A stretch of DNA of 64,000 nucleotides from Herpetosiphon giganteus (GTDB lineage: Bacteria; Chloroflexota; Chloroflexia; Chloroflexales; Herpetosiphonaceae), in assembly GCF_016907925.1 (NCBI RefSeq), contig NZ_JAFBCZ010000022.1, positions 1-64,000 of the forward strand, in the 5' to 3' direction. Below the pieces are notes generated by a model. It saw only the letters and a list, made by a program, of their open reading frames with translations, made no database searches and was not told the DNA's origin. Every line of letters starts with the position of its first letter. Within the stretch, counting starts at the first letter, position 1. A program made the position numbers and the translations under genes. Below, one piece after another: positions 1 through 6,715 of the stretch.

Positions 1-96
1 CTGGGAGTCATGGTGGTCCTTTCCTTGGTCTGTTGCATTTCCAAGTATAGTCCACCTGGCTCTCGTTAATTTTGCACCACTTTCGTTATACCACCC
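1..96 (-). mobile_element. End of a probable insertion sequence, with transposase start at the window edge
   Basis: The minus strand reads out of the nhaA coding sequence at about position 97 into unrelated DNA. It then shows a purine-rich ribosome binding site (AAGGAAAGG) and an ATG at 11..9 that begins M-T-P and runs off the window. An element end followed closely by a new start codon is the usual anatomy of an IS. The family cannot be named from three codons, and neither the second terminal repeat nor a target duplication is visible. The call rests mainly on the abrupt end of NhaA similarity. Confidence 0.5.
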
Positions 97-435
97 CCGT
101 AGGCGCGCGAGCTCGCCGACCAAGACTTCGCGTTTGATTTCGAGGCCAATAAACAAGAAGAAGATCGCCATAAGGCCATCGTTAATCCAGTGATGGATCG
201 AGAGTTTTACTTCGAACAAGCCAAGATTGATGCCAGCATAGGTCGCTAAGATCGCTTCATATTGCTGGTGCATGCCCGTATTCGCAAGCAGCAAAGCGAT
301 GATCGTAACGGCAATTAAAGCGATGCCACCTGCTTGGGCGTAGTGCATAAATTCTTGCATCGGGGTAAGCACACGCGCCAATGGCGTGTCACTCCAATGG
401 GAAGCCGGACGCGAGTTGGTCGGTGGTGATGCCAT
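97..435 (-). pseudogene. nhaA: Na+/H+ antiporter NhaA, N-terminal part only, interrupted
   Basis: NhaA exchanges sodium for protons across the inner membrane. The start ATG at 435 is preceded by GGAGGG. The 113 codons present cover the N-terminal region (VLTPMQEFMHYAQAGGIAL), the first membrane helix, and the family hallmark GLMAIFFLFIGLEIKREVLV followed by GEL. NhaA proteins normally have about 380-450 residues and continue with further helices. Here the frame continues as RLRGWYNESGAKLTRA, which is not NhaA-like, up to the window edge. The gene is therefore truncated, most simply by IS insertion near 91-99. The rest of nhaA may lie beyond the element, outside the window. Confidence 0.85.
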
Positions 436-519
436 TAAACCCTCCAAGCGGCGATCACGACACCACCCACAGGTTCATGAGTTGGCAGCACACAAGGACA
501 GGTCGACGGCAACACAAAA

Positions 520-540
520 GACTGTCCCTCTGTGACAGTC
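520..540 (-). promoter_or_regulatory. Terminator-like hairpin in the nhaA leader
   Basis: On the minus strand GACTGTC and GACAGTC form a 7-bp stem around the loop ACAGAGG and are followed by TTTT. It lies between the probable nhaA promoter and the start codon, so it could act as an attenuator. Lithium and sodium riboswitch classes (nhaA-I, nhaA-II, DUF1646 RNAs) are known upstream of such genes, but I cannot match a consensus here. Confidence 0.4.
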
Positions 541-595
541 TCCTCCAGAACTCGGATTGGGTGCGCCGAGGAACGCTATAAAACTGAGCATCTCT

Positions 596-624
596 ATGGT
601 ACCGAACGTTGCATCCGCTGTCAA
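596..624 (-). promoter_or_regulatory. Probable nhaA promoter
   Basis: On the minus strand a perfect -35 box TTGACA (624..619) is separated by 17 bases from TACCAT (601..596), which matches the -10 consensus at 4 of 6 positions. Transcription from here would give a leader of about 150 bases before the nhaA start at 435. The leader contains the 520-540 hairpin and an earlier CTCGG/CCGAG hairpin. This is the best sigma-70 type signal in the 430-bp gap between nhaA and the ars operon. Confidence 0.5.
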
Positions 625-821
625 CAGTATAAACCGCCATGCGCGGTGATCGTGGTTAAGAAGTAGCGATACCTCACCTCCCAACGTGGAACGGATCAAT
701 GAATAATTGTACCGTGCTCCTCCACACTGATAGGTCTCTATTAAATAGTGGTTCATGACCATGCGTTGGATGCAGTAAATCGTAGTTTCACCCCTGCTTG
801 CCTGATCGATGGAAATAGACT

Positions 822-860
822 ATACTCCAAATGAAATTAGTCTAATTTTATTTGGAGTAT
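822..860 (+). promoter_or_regulatory. Operator of the ars operon, long inverted repeat
   Basis: The site has 11-bp outer arms ATACTCCAAAT and ATTTGGAGTAT that match perfectly. They enclose a second palindrome, AAATTAG-T-CTAATTT. ArsR/SmtB repressors bind inverted repeats of this AT-rich type. The right arm contains the GGAG that serves as ribosome binding site for the gene starting at 866, so a bound repressor would cover the translation signal as well as the promoter region. Confidence 0.8.
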
Positions 861-865
861 TTTGT

Positions 866-1636
866 ATGGATACTTCCTTGACCGACCCAGCTCCTCCGGT
901 CCTCCATCTGCTGGCCCATGATATCCGTTGGAATCTTGCCAAAGCTCTGGCGGGCAGCGACTACCGTGTGGGAGAGTTGGCCACGCTGATTCAGCAGCCC
1001 CTCAAACTGATCTCCTATCACCTGCGTCAACTCCGTGATGGTCAGCTTGTCCATGAGCGTCGCAGCACCGCCGACGGTCGCGATCTCTATTACACCCTCG
1101 ATTTAGCCCATATCGAAGCTATGTACCAGCTTGCTGGCGCAACCCTCCATCCATGCCTCGGGGATGGTGCTCCCGCCCCAAGGCATGCTGCGGATGCAAC
1201 TCATGCGCCCACGCGCGTGCTCTTTCTCTGTACTCACAACAGTGCCCGATCGCAGATGGCCGAAGCCATTCTCCGCCATATTGGTGGCCCAACGGTGCTG
1301 GCCTTCAGCGCTGGAACGGAGCAATCCACGATACATCCACAGGCAATCACTACCCTCGCCGCCCATGGGATTGATACCAGTAGCCAGACCTCAAAGCGGC
1401 TTGATGCCTACGCAGGGGAACACTTTGACTATGTTATTACGGTCTGCGACCGCGCGCGCGAAATCTGCCCGCTTTTTCCCGGTGATCCGCACCAGATTCA
1501 CTGGAGTTTCTCCGATCCTGCGGCGATCGCCGCTCCCCTTGAGCAGGCGCGCGCCTTTGATCAGACCTATACCCAGCTGCTGACCCGCATGCGGTTCTTT
1601 TTGACGGTGCTCGACCGACAACGGAGGGGTGCATGA
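866..1636 (+). CDS. ArsR-type repressor fused to thioredoxin-type arsenate reductase
   Basis: A 256-residue fusion. Residues about 10-90 form an ArsR/SmtB winged helix (recognition region around LKLISYHLRQLRDG), and residues about 116-250 form a low-molecular-weight-phosphatase type arsenate reductase. The phosphate-binding loop is CTHNSARSQ with Cys122. The resolving pair is Cys194 and Cys201, seven apart as in S. aureus ArsC. The product should reduce arsenate to arsenite and also repress its own operon. The canonical As(III) site ELCVCDLC is absent from the repressor part, which reads VGELATLIQQ; only Cys97 lies near its end. I chose the ATG at 866 because GGAG precedes it; the in-frame ATG at 809 lies upstream of the operator. 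The stop overlaps the next start as ATGA. ArsR-ArsC fusions are known in Leptospirillum. Confidence 0.88.
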   Translation: MDTSLTDPAPPVLHLLAHDIRWNLAKALAGSDYRVGELATLIQQPLKLISYHLRQLRDGQLVHERRSTADGRDLYYTLDLAHIEAMYQLAGATLHPCLGDGAPAPRHAADATHAPTRVLFLCTHNSARSQMAEAILRHIGGPTVLAFSAGTEQSTIHPQAITTLAAHGIDTSSQTSKRLDAYAGEHFDYVITVCDRAREICPLFPGDPHQIHWSFSDPAAIAAPLEQARAFDQTYTQLLTRMRFFLTVLDRQRRGA

Positions 1637-2310
1637 AACCGCCCCTTTTGCAACGCGCTGGAGCCGAACTGATTGGCACCTACGCGCTAGTAACCGCCGG
1701 CTGTGGCGCGATCATGGTCAATAGTACCACCAACGCTCTGACGCATCTCGGCATTGCGGGAGTATTTGGTCTGGTCATCATGGTTATGATTATCGCAACG
1801 GGCCACATCTCTGGTGCCCACTTCAACCCTGCGGTCACCGTTGCCTTCGCAATGACCCGCCATTTTCCTTGGCGTGATGTTCCCATCTATGTGCTGGGCC
1901 AGAGTTTGGGGGCGGTCACTGGTGGCCTCACCGTACGGGCGATGCTCGGTACGGTAGCACAACTTGGTCTCACGCGTCCGGCTGGAAGCACAAGTCAAGC
2001 CATTGTCGCCGAAGTCGTGCTTTCTGCATTGCTGATGTTTGTAATCGTTGCAGTGGCCACTGACACGCGAGCGGAGGGGCAGCTCGCGGCGCTGGCTATT
2101 GGCGGTACCGTCGCGCTCAATGCCCTCTGGGGCGGCCCGATCAGTGGCGCATCAATGAATCCGGCACGCTCCTTGGGGCCAGCCCTAGTCGCTGGCATCT
2201 GGCACGACCAATGGATCTATCTTGGCGCGCCTGTTATCGGCGCGGTGATCGGGGCATTCGCCTATAAAGTGGTGCGCGGCCCCAAGGAGCCTATACAATG
2301 GACACCCTAA
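1633..2310 (+). CDS. Aquaporin/MIP family channel of the ars operon
   Basis: A 225-residue membrane channel with the two half-helix motifs of the MIP family, HFNPAV and SMNPAR, and six hydrophobic segments. It starts inside the stop codon of the ArsR-ArsC gene (ATGA overlap), so the two are translationally coupled. In Sinorhizobium an aquaglyceroporin (AqpS) in the ars operon lets arsenite leave the cell by diffusion after reduction. The same role is the natural reading here, since no ArsB or Acr3 pump gene is present in the operon. Family assignment is firm; the substrate is inferred from context. Confidence 0.88.
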   Translation: MKPPLLQRAGAELIGTYALVTAGCGAIMVNSTTNALTHLGIAGVFGLVIMVMIIATGHISGAHFNPAVTVAFAMTRHFPWRDVPIYVLGQSLGAVTGGLTVRAMLGTVAQLGLTRPAGSTSQAIVAEVVLSALLMFVIVAVATDTRAEGQLAALAIGGTVALNALWGGPISGASMNPARSLGPALVAGIWHDQWIYLGAPVIGAVIGAFAYKVVRGPKEPIQWTP

Positions 2311-3023
2311 CTATTTTTGGGGATATTCATGCCAATCTGCCAGCGCTGGAGGCGGTTCTGGCCGATATGGACGCACGCGCACTCCCCAACCGGGCCTGCC
2401 TTGGTGATCTGGTAGGCTATGGCACCTGGCCAAACGAGGTTGTGGCGCTGATTGAGGCGGCTCAGATCCCAACGATCATGGGGAACTACGATCAGGGAGT
2501 GGGCCAGGACAGCGATGATTGTGGCTGTGCCTACAAAGACCGTATTTCCGAGGCACTTGGTAAACGCTCGATTGCGTGGTCGAATGCCCACACAACTGCC
2601 GAGCATAAGGCCTTCTTACGTACCCTCAGCGATCGGTTGGTGTATACCCTTGGCGATCTCCGCGTCGTCCTAGTTCATGGTAGCCCGCGCAAAATTAATG
2701 AATACTTGTTCGAAGATCGTCCTGATAGCAGCTTGGAACGGTTGCTTGATCAGGTCTCCGCTGACGTGCTGGTTTGCGGACATACCCATCTGCCGTATCA
2801 TCGCATGCTCCCGAGCGGACGCCACGTCATCAACGCGGGCAGCGTCGGCAAGCCTAAGGACGGTGACCCCCGCGCCGGCTATGTTGTGCTGCGGGCCATC
2901 GACCGTGACCTCTACGTAGAGTTCATCCGCGTTTCCTATGACATCGAGCACGTCGCGCAGGCGATTGAGGCTACGACGATGCCCCATGAGTATGCCCAGA
3001 TGCTGCGGGCCGGACGGGGTTAA
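2298..3023 (+). CDS. Metallophosphoesterase of the ars operon
   Basis: A 241-residue calcineurin-like phosphoesterase. The metal-binding signature is complete: GDIHAN near the N-terminus, GDLVGYG, GNYD, and the histidine pairs in LVHGSPRK and CGHTHLPY. These ligands hold two metal ions that hydrolyse a phosphoester. The gene overlaps the channel gene by 13 bases and has its own AAGGAG at 2284-2289, so it is the third gene of the ars operon. Its substrate is unknown. Because it travels with an arsenate reductase it may act on a phosphate or arsenate ester, or on a signalling molecule; that is speculation. Confidence 0.82.
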   Translation: MDTLTIFGDIHANLPALEAVLADMDARALPNRACLGDLVGYGTWPNEVVALIEAAQIPTIMGNYDQGVGQDSDDCGCAYKDRISEALGKRSIAWSNAHTTAEHKAFLRTLSDRLVYTLGDLRVVLVHGSPRKINEYLFEDRPDSSLERLLDQVSADVLVCGHTHLPYHRMLPSGRHVINAGSVGKPKDGDPRAGYVVLRAIDRDLYVEFIRVSYDIEHVAQAIEATTMPHEYAQMLRAGRG

Positions 3024-3180
3024 CCACCCATGATTGATTTGGCTGTCCCGCAGCGCAATCCGAGATGACCCATTTTTACTGTTGAAAAAAGAGTGTGAAG
3101 GCTATTTTATGGCGATCCTACTCAAACGAGTTATCAGCGATTATCCCAAGCCTCGCTCATTCAAGTTTAAGCTGCTGTTC

Positions 3181-3219
3181 ACGCGGATCATGCATCACTG
3201 GAATTGGCATGATCCGCGT
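3181..3219. other. Perfect 13-bp inverted repeat downstream of the ars operon
   Basis: ACGCGGATCATGC at 3181-3193 and its exact complement at 3207-3219 enclose 13 bases. No T-run follows on either strand, so it is not a classical intrinsic terminator, although it could still end the ars transcript. It lies in the 256-bp gap between the ars operon and the convergent laminin-B gene, which holds nothing else I can support. Confidence 0.6.
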
Positions 3220-3279
3220 CGAATGCTCGTGAATGTCTTTCTGCTCTCTACTATCTTCGGCTTTGCTGGGAACGTGGAT

Positions 3280-3936
3280 TTAGCGTCTGACAAAGGGAAG
3301 AAACACAACCGTCGTTGCTTGGAAGCCAGAGAATGTGACATTATCCAGTCCACCTGTGTCTGGGCCATCACGAAATTCCCCCCGAATCCAAAGGGTTGTG
3401 AGGTTGCTTAGCACCGACTGCATTTCACTGGCTGTCGGTGCAATGCCTGTTGCTTGGATAATCCAGCCTGCCTGCTCATCAAGTGGCACACGATAGGATG
3501 TCCACGTTGTTGCTGGATTGACAGCGGTATCAAATTCGAGTGTGATGTCATTTCCGATCAGGATGACATCGGCAGCATCGAATTGATTGTCAGTTTCCGA
3601 TTGGCGGAGATCAAATGTCAGGTCGGTCTGATAAGCCAGCACACGGTTGCCAAGAAAGTGGTCAGGAGCCTGCCAATACCACGTGCCACCAGCAACATCA
3701 TCTTCGACCATAATAAACCCGCTTGGATTACCACCTGAACTGTGCCAATCGGGAATACTTGCACCGTCTTGGGCATCGCCCACAACCTGCCAACCCTCGT
3801 GGCCAGCGGCAAACGTACTGCTGATATTCCCTCTTGCGCTAGGTGTTGCTTGCGGTTGCGCTGTGGCAACACCATAGCTTACCATAAGGAGGGCCAACCC
3901 AAAGATCCGCCGGATTTGGAGCCAAAAAATACCCAC
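3280..3936 (-). CDS. Secreted laminin-B-type domain protein with FLPFVRR tail
   Basis: 218 residues. A signal peptide (RRIFGLALLMVSYGVATA) is followed by a domain with the pattern of laminin IV (laminin B) modules: GHEGWQVVGD, WHSSGGNPSGFIMVEDD, WYWQAPDHFLGN, LTFDLRQS, TTWTSYRVPL, LWIRGEFRDGPDTGGLDNV. Such modules occur in bacterial extracellular and carbohydrate-related proteins. The protein ends in VVFLPFVRR, a hydrophobic patch plus two arginines like the tails of many secreted Chloroflexota proteins. The start is a GTG at 3936, two codons after an in-frame TGA, with GGAAAGGA upstream. Single gene, convergent with the ars operon. Confidence 0.8.
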   Translation of the reverse strand: MGIFWLQIRRIFGLALLMVSYGVATAQPQATPSARGNISSTFAAGHEGWQVVGDAQDGASIPDWHSSGGNPSGFIMVEDDVAGGTWYWQAPDHFLGNRVLAYQTDLTFDLRQSETDNQFDAADVILIGNDITLEFDTAVNPATTWTSYRVPLDEQAGWIIQATGIAPTASEMQSVLSNLTTLWIRGEFRDGPDTGGLDNVTFSGFQATTVVFLPFVRR

Positions 3937-4330
3937 GATTCATCCTTTCCTCGCCACTACCGATCAAGCCATCGACAGTATGCAACAACTAGAATATGCT
4001 TCAGGTAAGTCACCCATGGTCTAAGCATTACCAACAGCCCAGATTGCGGCGCGCTTGCTAGTTTGGCGATCCCCGACCTTAGCATCGGTATGAGGCTTCC
4101 GCTAAGGTTCTTTGGACTTGAAGCTGATGGTTATTGGACAACTCTAGCAGGAAATAGGTTGCCTAATATGCCAAAACTTGCCAAAAACAGCAGATGCTGG
4201 CCGATACGCGGCGCAACTCGACCATGAGAGGGTTTTAATCTTGGTGTCGCTGAATGTAAAAATTGTCAGTTGAGGCTTTGGATAAGAGAGCACCATGTGA
4301 TCGGCATGAGGAATGGAATGTTAAGCCCAC
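3937..4330. other. Non-coding gap between the laminin-B gene and the manganese catalase gene
   Basis: No reading frame here looks coding on either strand. A weak inverted repeat (CCTTAGC with GCTAAGG) lies near 4077-4107. The gap should contain the promoter of the laminin-B gene on the minus strand, but I see no convincing -35/-10 pair. Confidence 0.5.
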
Positions 4331-4334
4331 GATC

Positions 4335-4373
4335 AAAAAAGGCAGCTCGTCACTTGAGCGACGAGCTGCCTTT
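4335..4373 (-). terminator. Intrinsic terminator of the manganese catalase gene
   Basis: A 14-bp stem, AAAGGCAGCTCGTC paired with GACGAGCTGCCTTT, ends in a run of six T on the minus strand. It lies 13 bases beyond the stop codon of the catalase gene. Confidence 0.85.
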
Positions 4374-4385
4374 GGTTAATCGCGC

Positions 4386-5285
4386 TTAAATGTTCTCGCC
4401 CATAGCGGCAATTTGATCAACCAGTTCTTTGAGTTCTGGCGGCAAGCCTGGGCCAAACTCCTCTGGGCGTTCGGGGGCAGGCTGCATTGGGAAGCCGGCT
4501 GGTGGGCTGTCGGTGGTTTCGACGGTTGCACCATCGTTGGCTGGCGATGAACCACTGAAAATCTTGGCCATTTCTGAGCCATCCAAGCGCCAATGATGTT
4601 GTTGCAGGTGCAAGCCGGTATCCATCAGTTTGCGTACTTCAGGAAATTGGGTCGCATCAAAATTGGGAATCGGCAAGATTTTGCCCCAATTAACCCCCAA
4701 CGATTCCAAGGCCTTGGCAAACACCAGTTCGTGAGCATGGTCGCGCACAATCAAAAAGGAAATGGTTGAGCGAGCCGTGGCATTATCGGTCATTTCATAA
4801 ATGCGACACTTTTGCAAGCGCCCAGTCGATTCGAGCATTAAGTTATATAGCAAATCGAGGGTCAAATTGCCGCTGTTGTAAACATACGAGCCGAGCCATG
4901 GGTTGCCCGCTGCATCAACTGGCATTGCACCTTGCGCCCCCACCAAGAAATGGTGAATATTGCCCTCGGAAAGTGCATTTTTCAAGGGCGTGCCACCTTT
5001 GCCAGCGCCCATTTTGGGCAAGCTCTCCGACGCGCCATCAAGCAGGCGGCTAATGGTGGTGCCGATTAATTCAACGTGGCTGATTTCCTCAACCGCAACC
5101 GCGTGAATCAGGTCGTGGTAGGGCTTGGCTTTACCGCGAAAATTAATGCTCTGGAAGAGATATTGCATCATCGTGCGCATCTCGCCAAACTGGCCACCCA
5201 AACCTTCTTGCAAGGCATTGGCTGCCGCTGGATCTGGCTGATCGACGGCAATTTCGTTGATTAATTGTTGGGTATGAAAATACAT
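4386..5285 (-). CDS. Manganese catalase
   Basis: A non-heme catalase (299 residues) that disproportionates hydrogen peroxide at a di-manganese centre in a ferritin-like four-helix bundle. Family features: FHTQQLINEIAVDQPDP at the start, then LGGQFGEMRTMMQYLFQS, and the ligand-bearing HDLIHAVAVEEISHVELIG and FLIVRDHAHELVFAKALE with their Glu and His residues. The C-terminal tail is proline-rich and low in complexity, as in other family members. I prefer the ATG at 5285 (MYFHTQQL) with AGAGGA upstream; an in-frame TTG at 5312 is possible. Downstream of an isochorismatase-like gene in the same orientation. Confidence 0.92.
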   Translation of the reverse strand: MYFHTQQLINEIAVDQPDPAAANALQEGLGGQFGEMRTMMQYLFQSINFRGKAKPYHDLIHAVAVEEISHVELIGTTISRLLDGASESLPKMGAGKGGTPLKNALSEGNIHHFLVGAQGAMPVDAAGNPWLGSYVYNSGNLTLDLLYNLMLESTGRLQKCRIYEMTDNATARSTISFLIVRDHAHELVFAKALESLGVNWGKILPIPNFDATQFPEVRKLMDTGLHLQQHHWRLDGSEMAKIFSGSSPANDGATVETTDSPPAGFPMQPAPERPEEFGPGLPPELKELVDQIAAMGENI

Positions 5286-5383
5286 GAGTCTAATCCTCTG
5301 AACATAATCCAATTAAGGATGCTGTTCCTAAACGTAATTCATAAGCCCCAAGCAACGATGATGAGCACAATGGAGGGGAACAT

Positions 5384-5989
5384 TTAATCTTTGCGATTGT
5401 TAAGCTGCTTGATCAGGCTGGCACTTGTTGGCGTGGCACTTTGCAAGGTTGTGCGACAATAATCAAGCGTTGTTTGGCTCAGCTCCTCGGTGTGAGCCGT
5501 AACCGCATCCTTAGGAATAATGATCTGGAAATCGCGCATATAGGCATCAATCGCAGTAAATAAAATGCACATATGGGTCGTCATGCCGGTCAAAATCAGG
5601 GTTTTGGCGTGCAACGATTGCAACAGCAGATCAAGCGGAGTTGCAAAAAAAGCCGAATGTTTGGGCTTGAGCAACATCACACTGTCGTCCAAGGGCGCTA
5701 AGGCTTCGACAATGGAGCGGCCTTTGCTGTTTGGCGCTGCCGCTTTTGCAAGCAACTCAGTGCGATCCATCGTCCATGTACCTGCGGTGTCGTTGACATA
5801 CACGACCTTGCCACCAGCCGCGGCCAAACGATCGCGCAATTGCACAATGGTGGGGACAATTGCCGCACATTGTTTGGCAAGCAGGCTGCCATCTTCGAAA
5901 CGAAAATCACTGATCATATCAATGATTAGCAGCACGCTGGTGGCTGGCTCAAATGCTGGTTCAGCTGAATGCTGCTGGTTCTTGGCCAT
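5384..5989 (-). CDS. Isochorismatase-like cysteine hydrolase
   Basis: 201 residues from the ATG at 5989, which follows AAGGAA; a TTG at 6007 is the alternative. The catalytic triad of the isochorismatase-like amidohydrolase family is present: Asp in LLIIDMISDF, Lys in LKPKHSAFF, and Cys in GMTTHMCILFTA. Members hydrolyse amides such as nicotinamide or carbamoyl compounds, or vinyl ethers; the substrate cannot be read from sequence. It lies 98 bases upstream of the manganese catalase gene on the same strand, so the two may share a transcript. Confidence 0.85.
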   Translation of the reverse strand: MAKNQQHSAEPAFEPATSVLLIIDMISDFRFEDGSLLAKQCAAIVPTIVQLRDRLAAAGGKVVYVNDTAGTWTMDRTELLAKAAAPNSKGRSIVEALAPLDDSVMLLKPKHSAFFATPLDLLLQSLHAKTLILTGMTTHMCILFTAIDAYMRDFQIIIPKDAVTAHTEELSQTTLDYCRTTLQSATPTSASLIKQLNNRKD

Positions 5990-6049
5990 TGCTATTTCCT
6001 TCTTCAATCGATTGCCAAATACTGTTTGGTCCTTGGTATTCGCTGATCA

Positions 6050-6113
6050 CCACCCTTCCGTCCCGCCTCAAGGCGGGAGACGCAGGGGGTTTTTATCCCC
6101 CTGCACCCCCTAA
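6050..6113. repeat. Interspersed two-hairpin repeat, copy 1
   Basis: A 64-bp element with two hairpins: CCCGCC paired with GGCGGG, then GCAGGGGG paired with CCCCCTGC. It ends ACCCCCTAA. Two more copies lie at 11476-11538 and 11631-11693. This copy has a TCAA loop in hairpin 1, where the others have GCC/GGC closing the stem. All three copies are intergenic. Confidence 0.88.
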
Positions 6114-6203
6114 ATGACATTTGGATGGATTGTATAGATGGAGCGATAAACGAATCATTGCATGGTTCATAACAAAAAGTCACGAACTAGATTCGATAAT
6201 GCC

Positions 6204-6659
6204 TTAGGAACCACCATGTTCGCGGCTGCTCGTGGCTTCGATATGTTGTTTGAACTGTTTGAGCACGTGTTCGAGCGCGGTGGCTGGGTTGGCTATCACA
6301 TGGGCCAATGCTTCGCCAAGCGCGCCAGCTGGTGGATCGTATTGGAAGGTTACGGCGACGTGGGTTTGGTTGTCGGCTAAAGGAGCCAGCACAATTTGGC
6401 CGCTAGTCGTAATTGCACTTTGCTGGCGGCTATTCCAGGTTACTTGGTGATATTTTTCTTGCGTGATAATATCGGTGCTGAGGTTAATCGTTGCGCCAAG
6501 TGGCCCTTTAAGCTCCCATTGCAACTGATCAGGCGTGCTCGTATCAACCGAAGTAATGCCTGGGAAGACACTTGGGTAGTGGGCGAAGTTGGTCAATTCG
6601 CTATAAACCCGTTCGATTGGCGCACCAATATGAATAATTTGGGTTGTTCGCTGTGGCAT
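6204..6659 (-). CDS. SRPBCC (START/Bet v1-like) family protein
   Basis: 151 residues. The ATG at 6659 follows a strong AGGAGG. The pattern matches polyketide cyclase/dehydrase-type SRPBCC proteins: an N-terminal strand TQIIHIGAPIERVYSELTNF, then HYPSVFPGITSV, WELKGPLGATINLSTDI and a long C-terminal helix ALEHVLKQFKQHIEA. The fold is a hydrophobic ligand-binding cup; members with this spacing often accompany stress genes, but no reaction can be assigned. It starts 57 bases after the GH63-like gene and is probably on the same transcript. Confidence 0.8.
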   Translation of the reverse strand: MPQRTTQIIHIGAPIERVYSELTNFAHYPSVFPGITSVDTSTPDQLQWELKGPLGATINLSTDIITQEKYHQVTWNSRQQSAITTSGQIVLAPLADNQTHVAVTFQYDPPAGALGEALAHVIANPATALEHVLKQFKQHIEATSSREHGGS

Positions 6660-6715
6660 AATCAAATCCTCCTAAATAAACCACTGTTTCTCATAGCCAA
6701 TAAATTGTGCAGAAA

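Noticed and set aside
475-762. Minus-strand reading frame of 95 codons upstream of nhaA
   Set aside because: It overlaps the predicted nhaA promoter and leader hairpins, and its composition does not look coding.
809-865. Extended start of the ArsR-ArsC gene at 809
   Set aside because: Translation would begin ahead of the operator; the peptide IDYTPNEISLILFGVF is encoded by the palindrome and does not resemble ArsR.
1103-1366. Minus-strand frame antisense to the ArsC part
   Set aside because: Shadow of a real gene with clear active-site motifs on the other strand.
3034-3411. Plus-strand frame of 125 codons after the ars operon
   Set aside because: It runs into the antisense of the laminin-B gene and includes the 13-bp inverted repeat; no ribosome binding site or family similarity.
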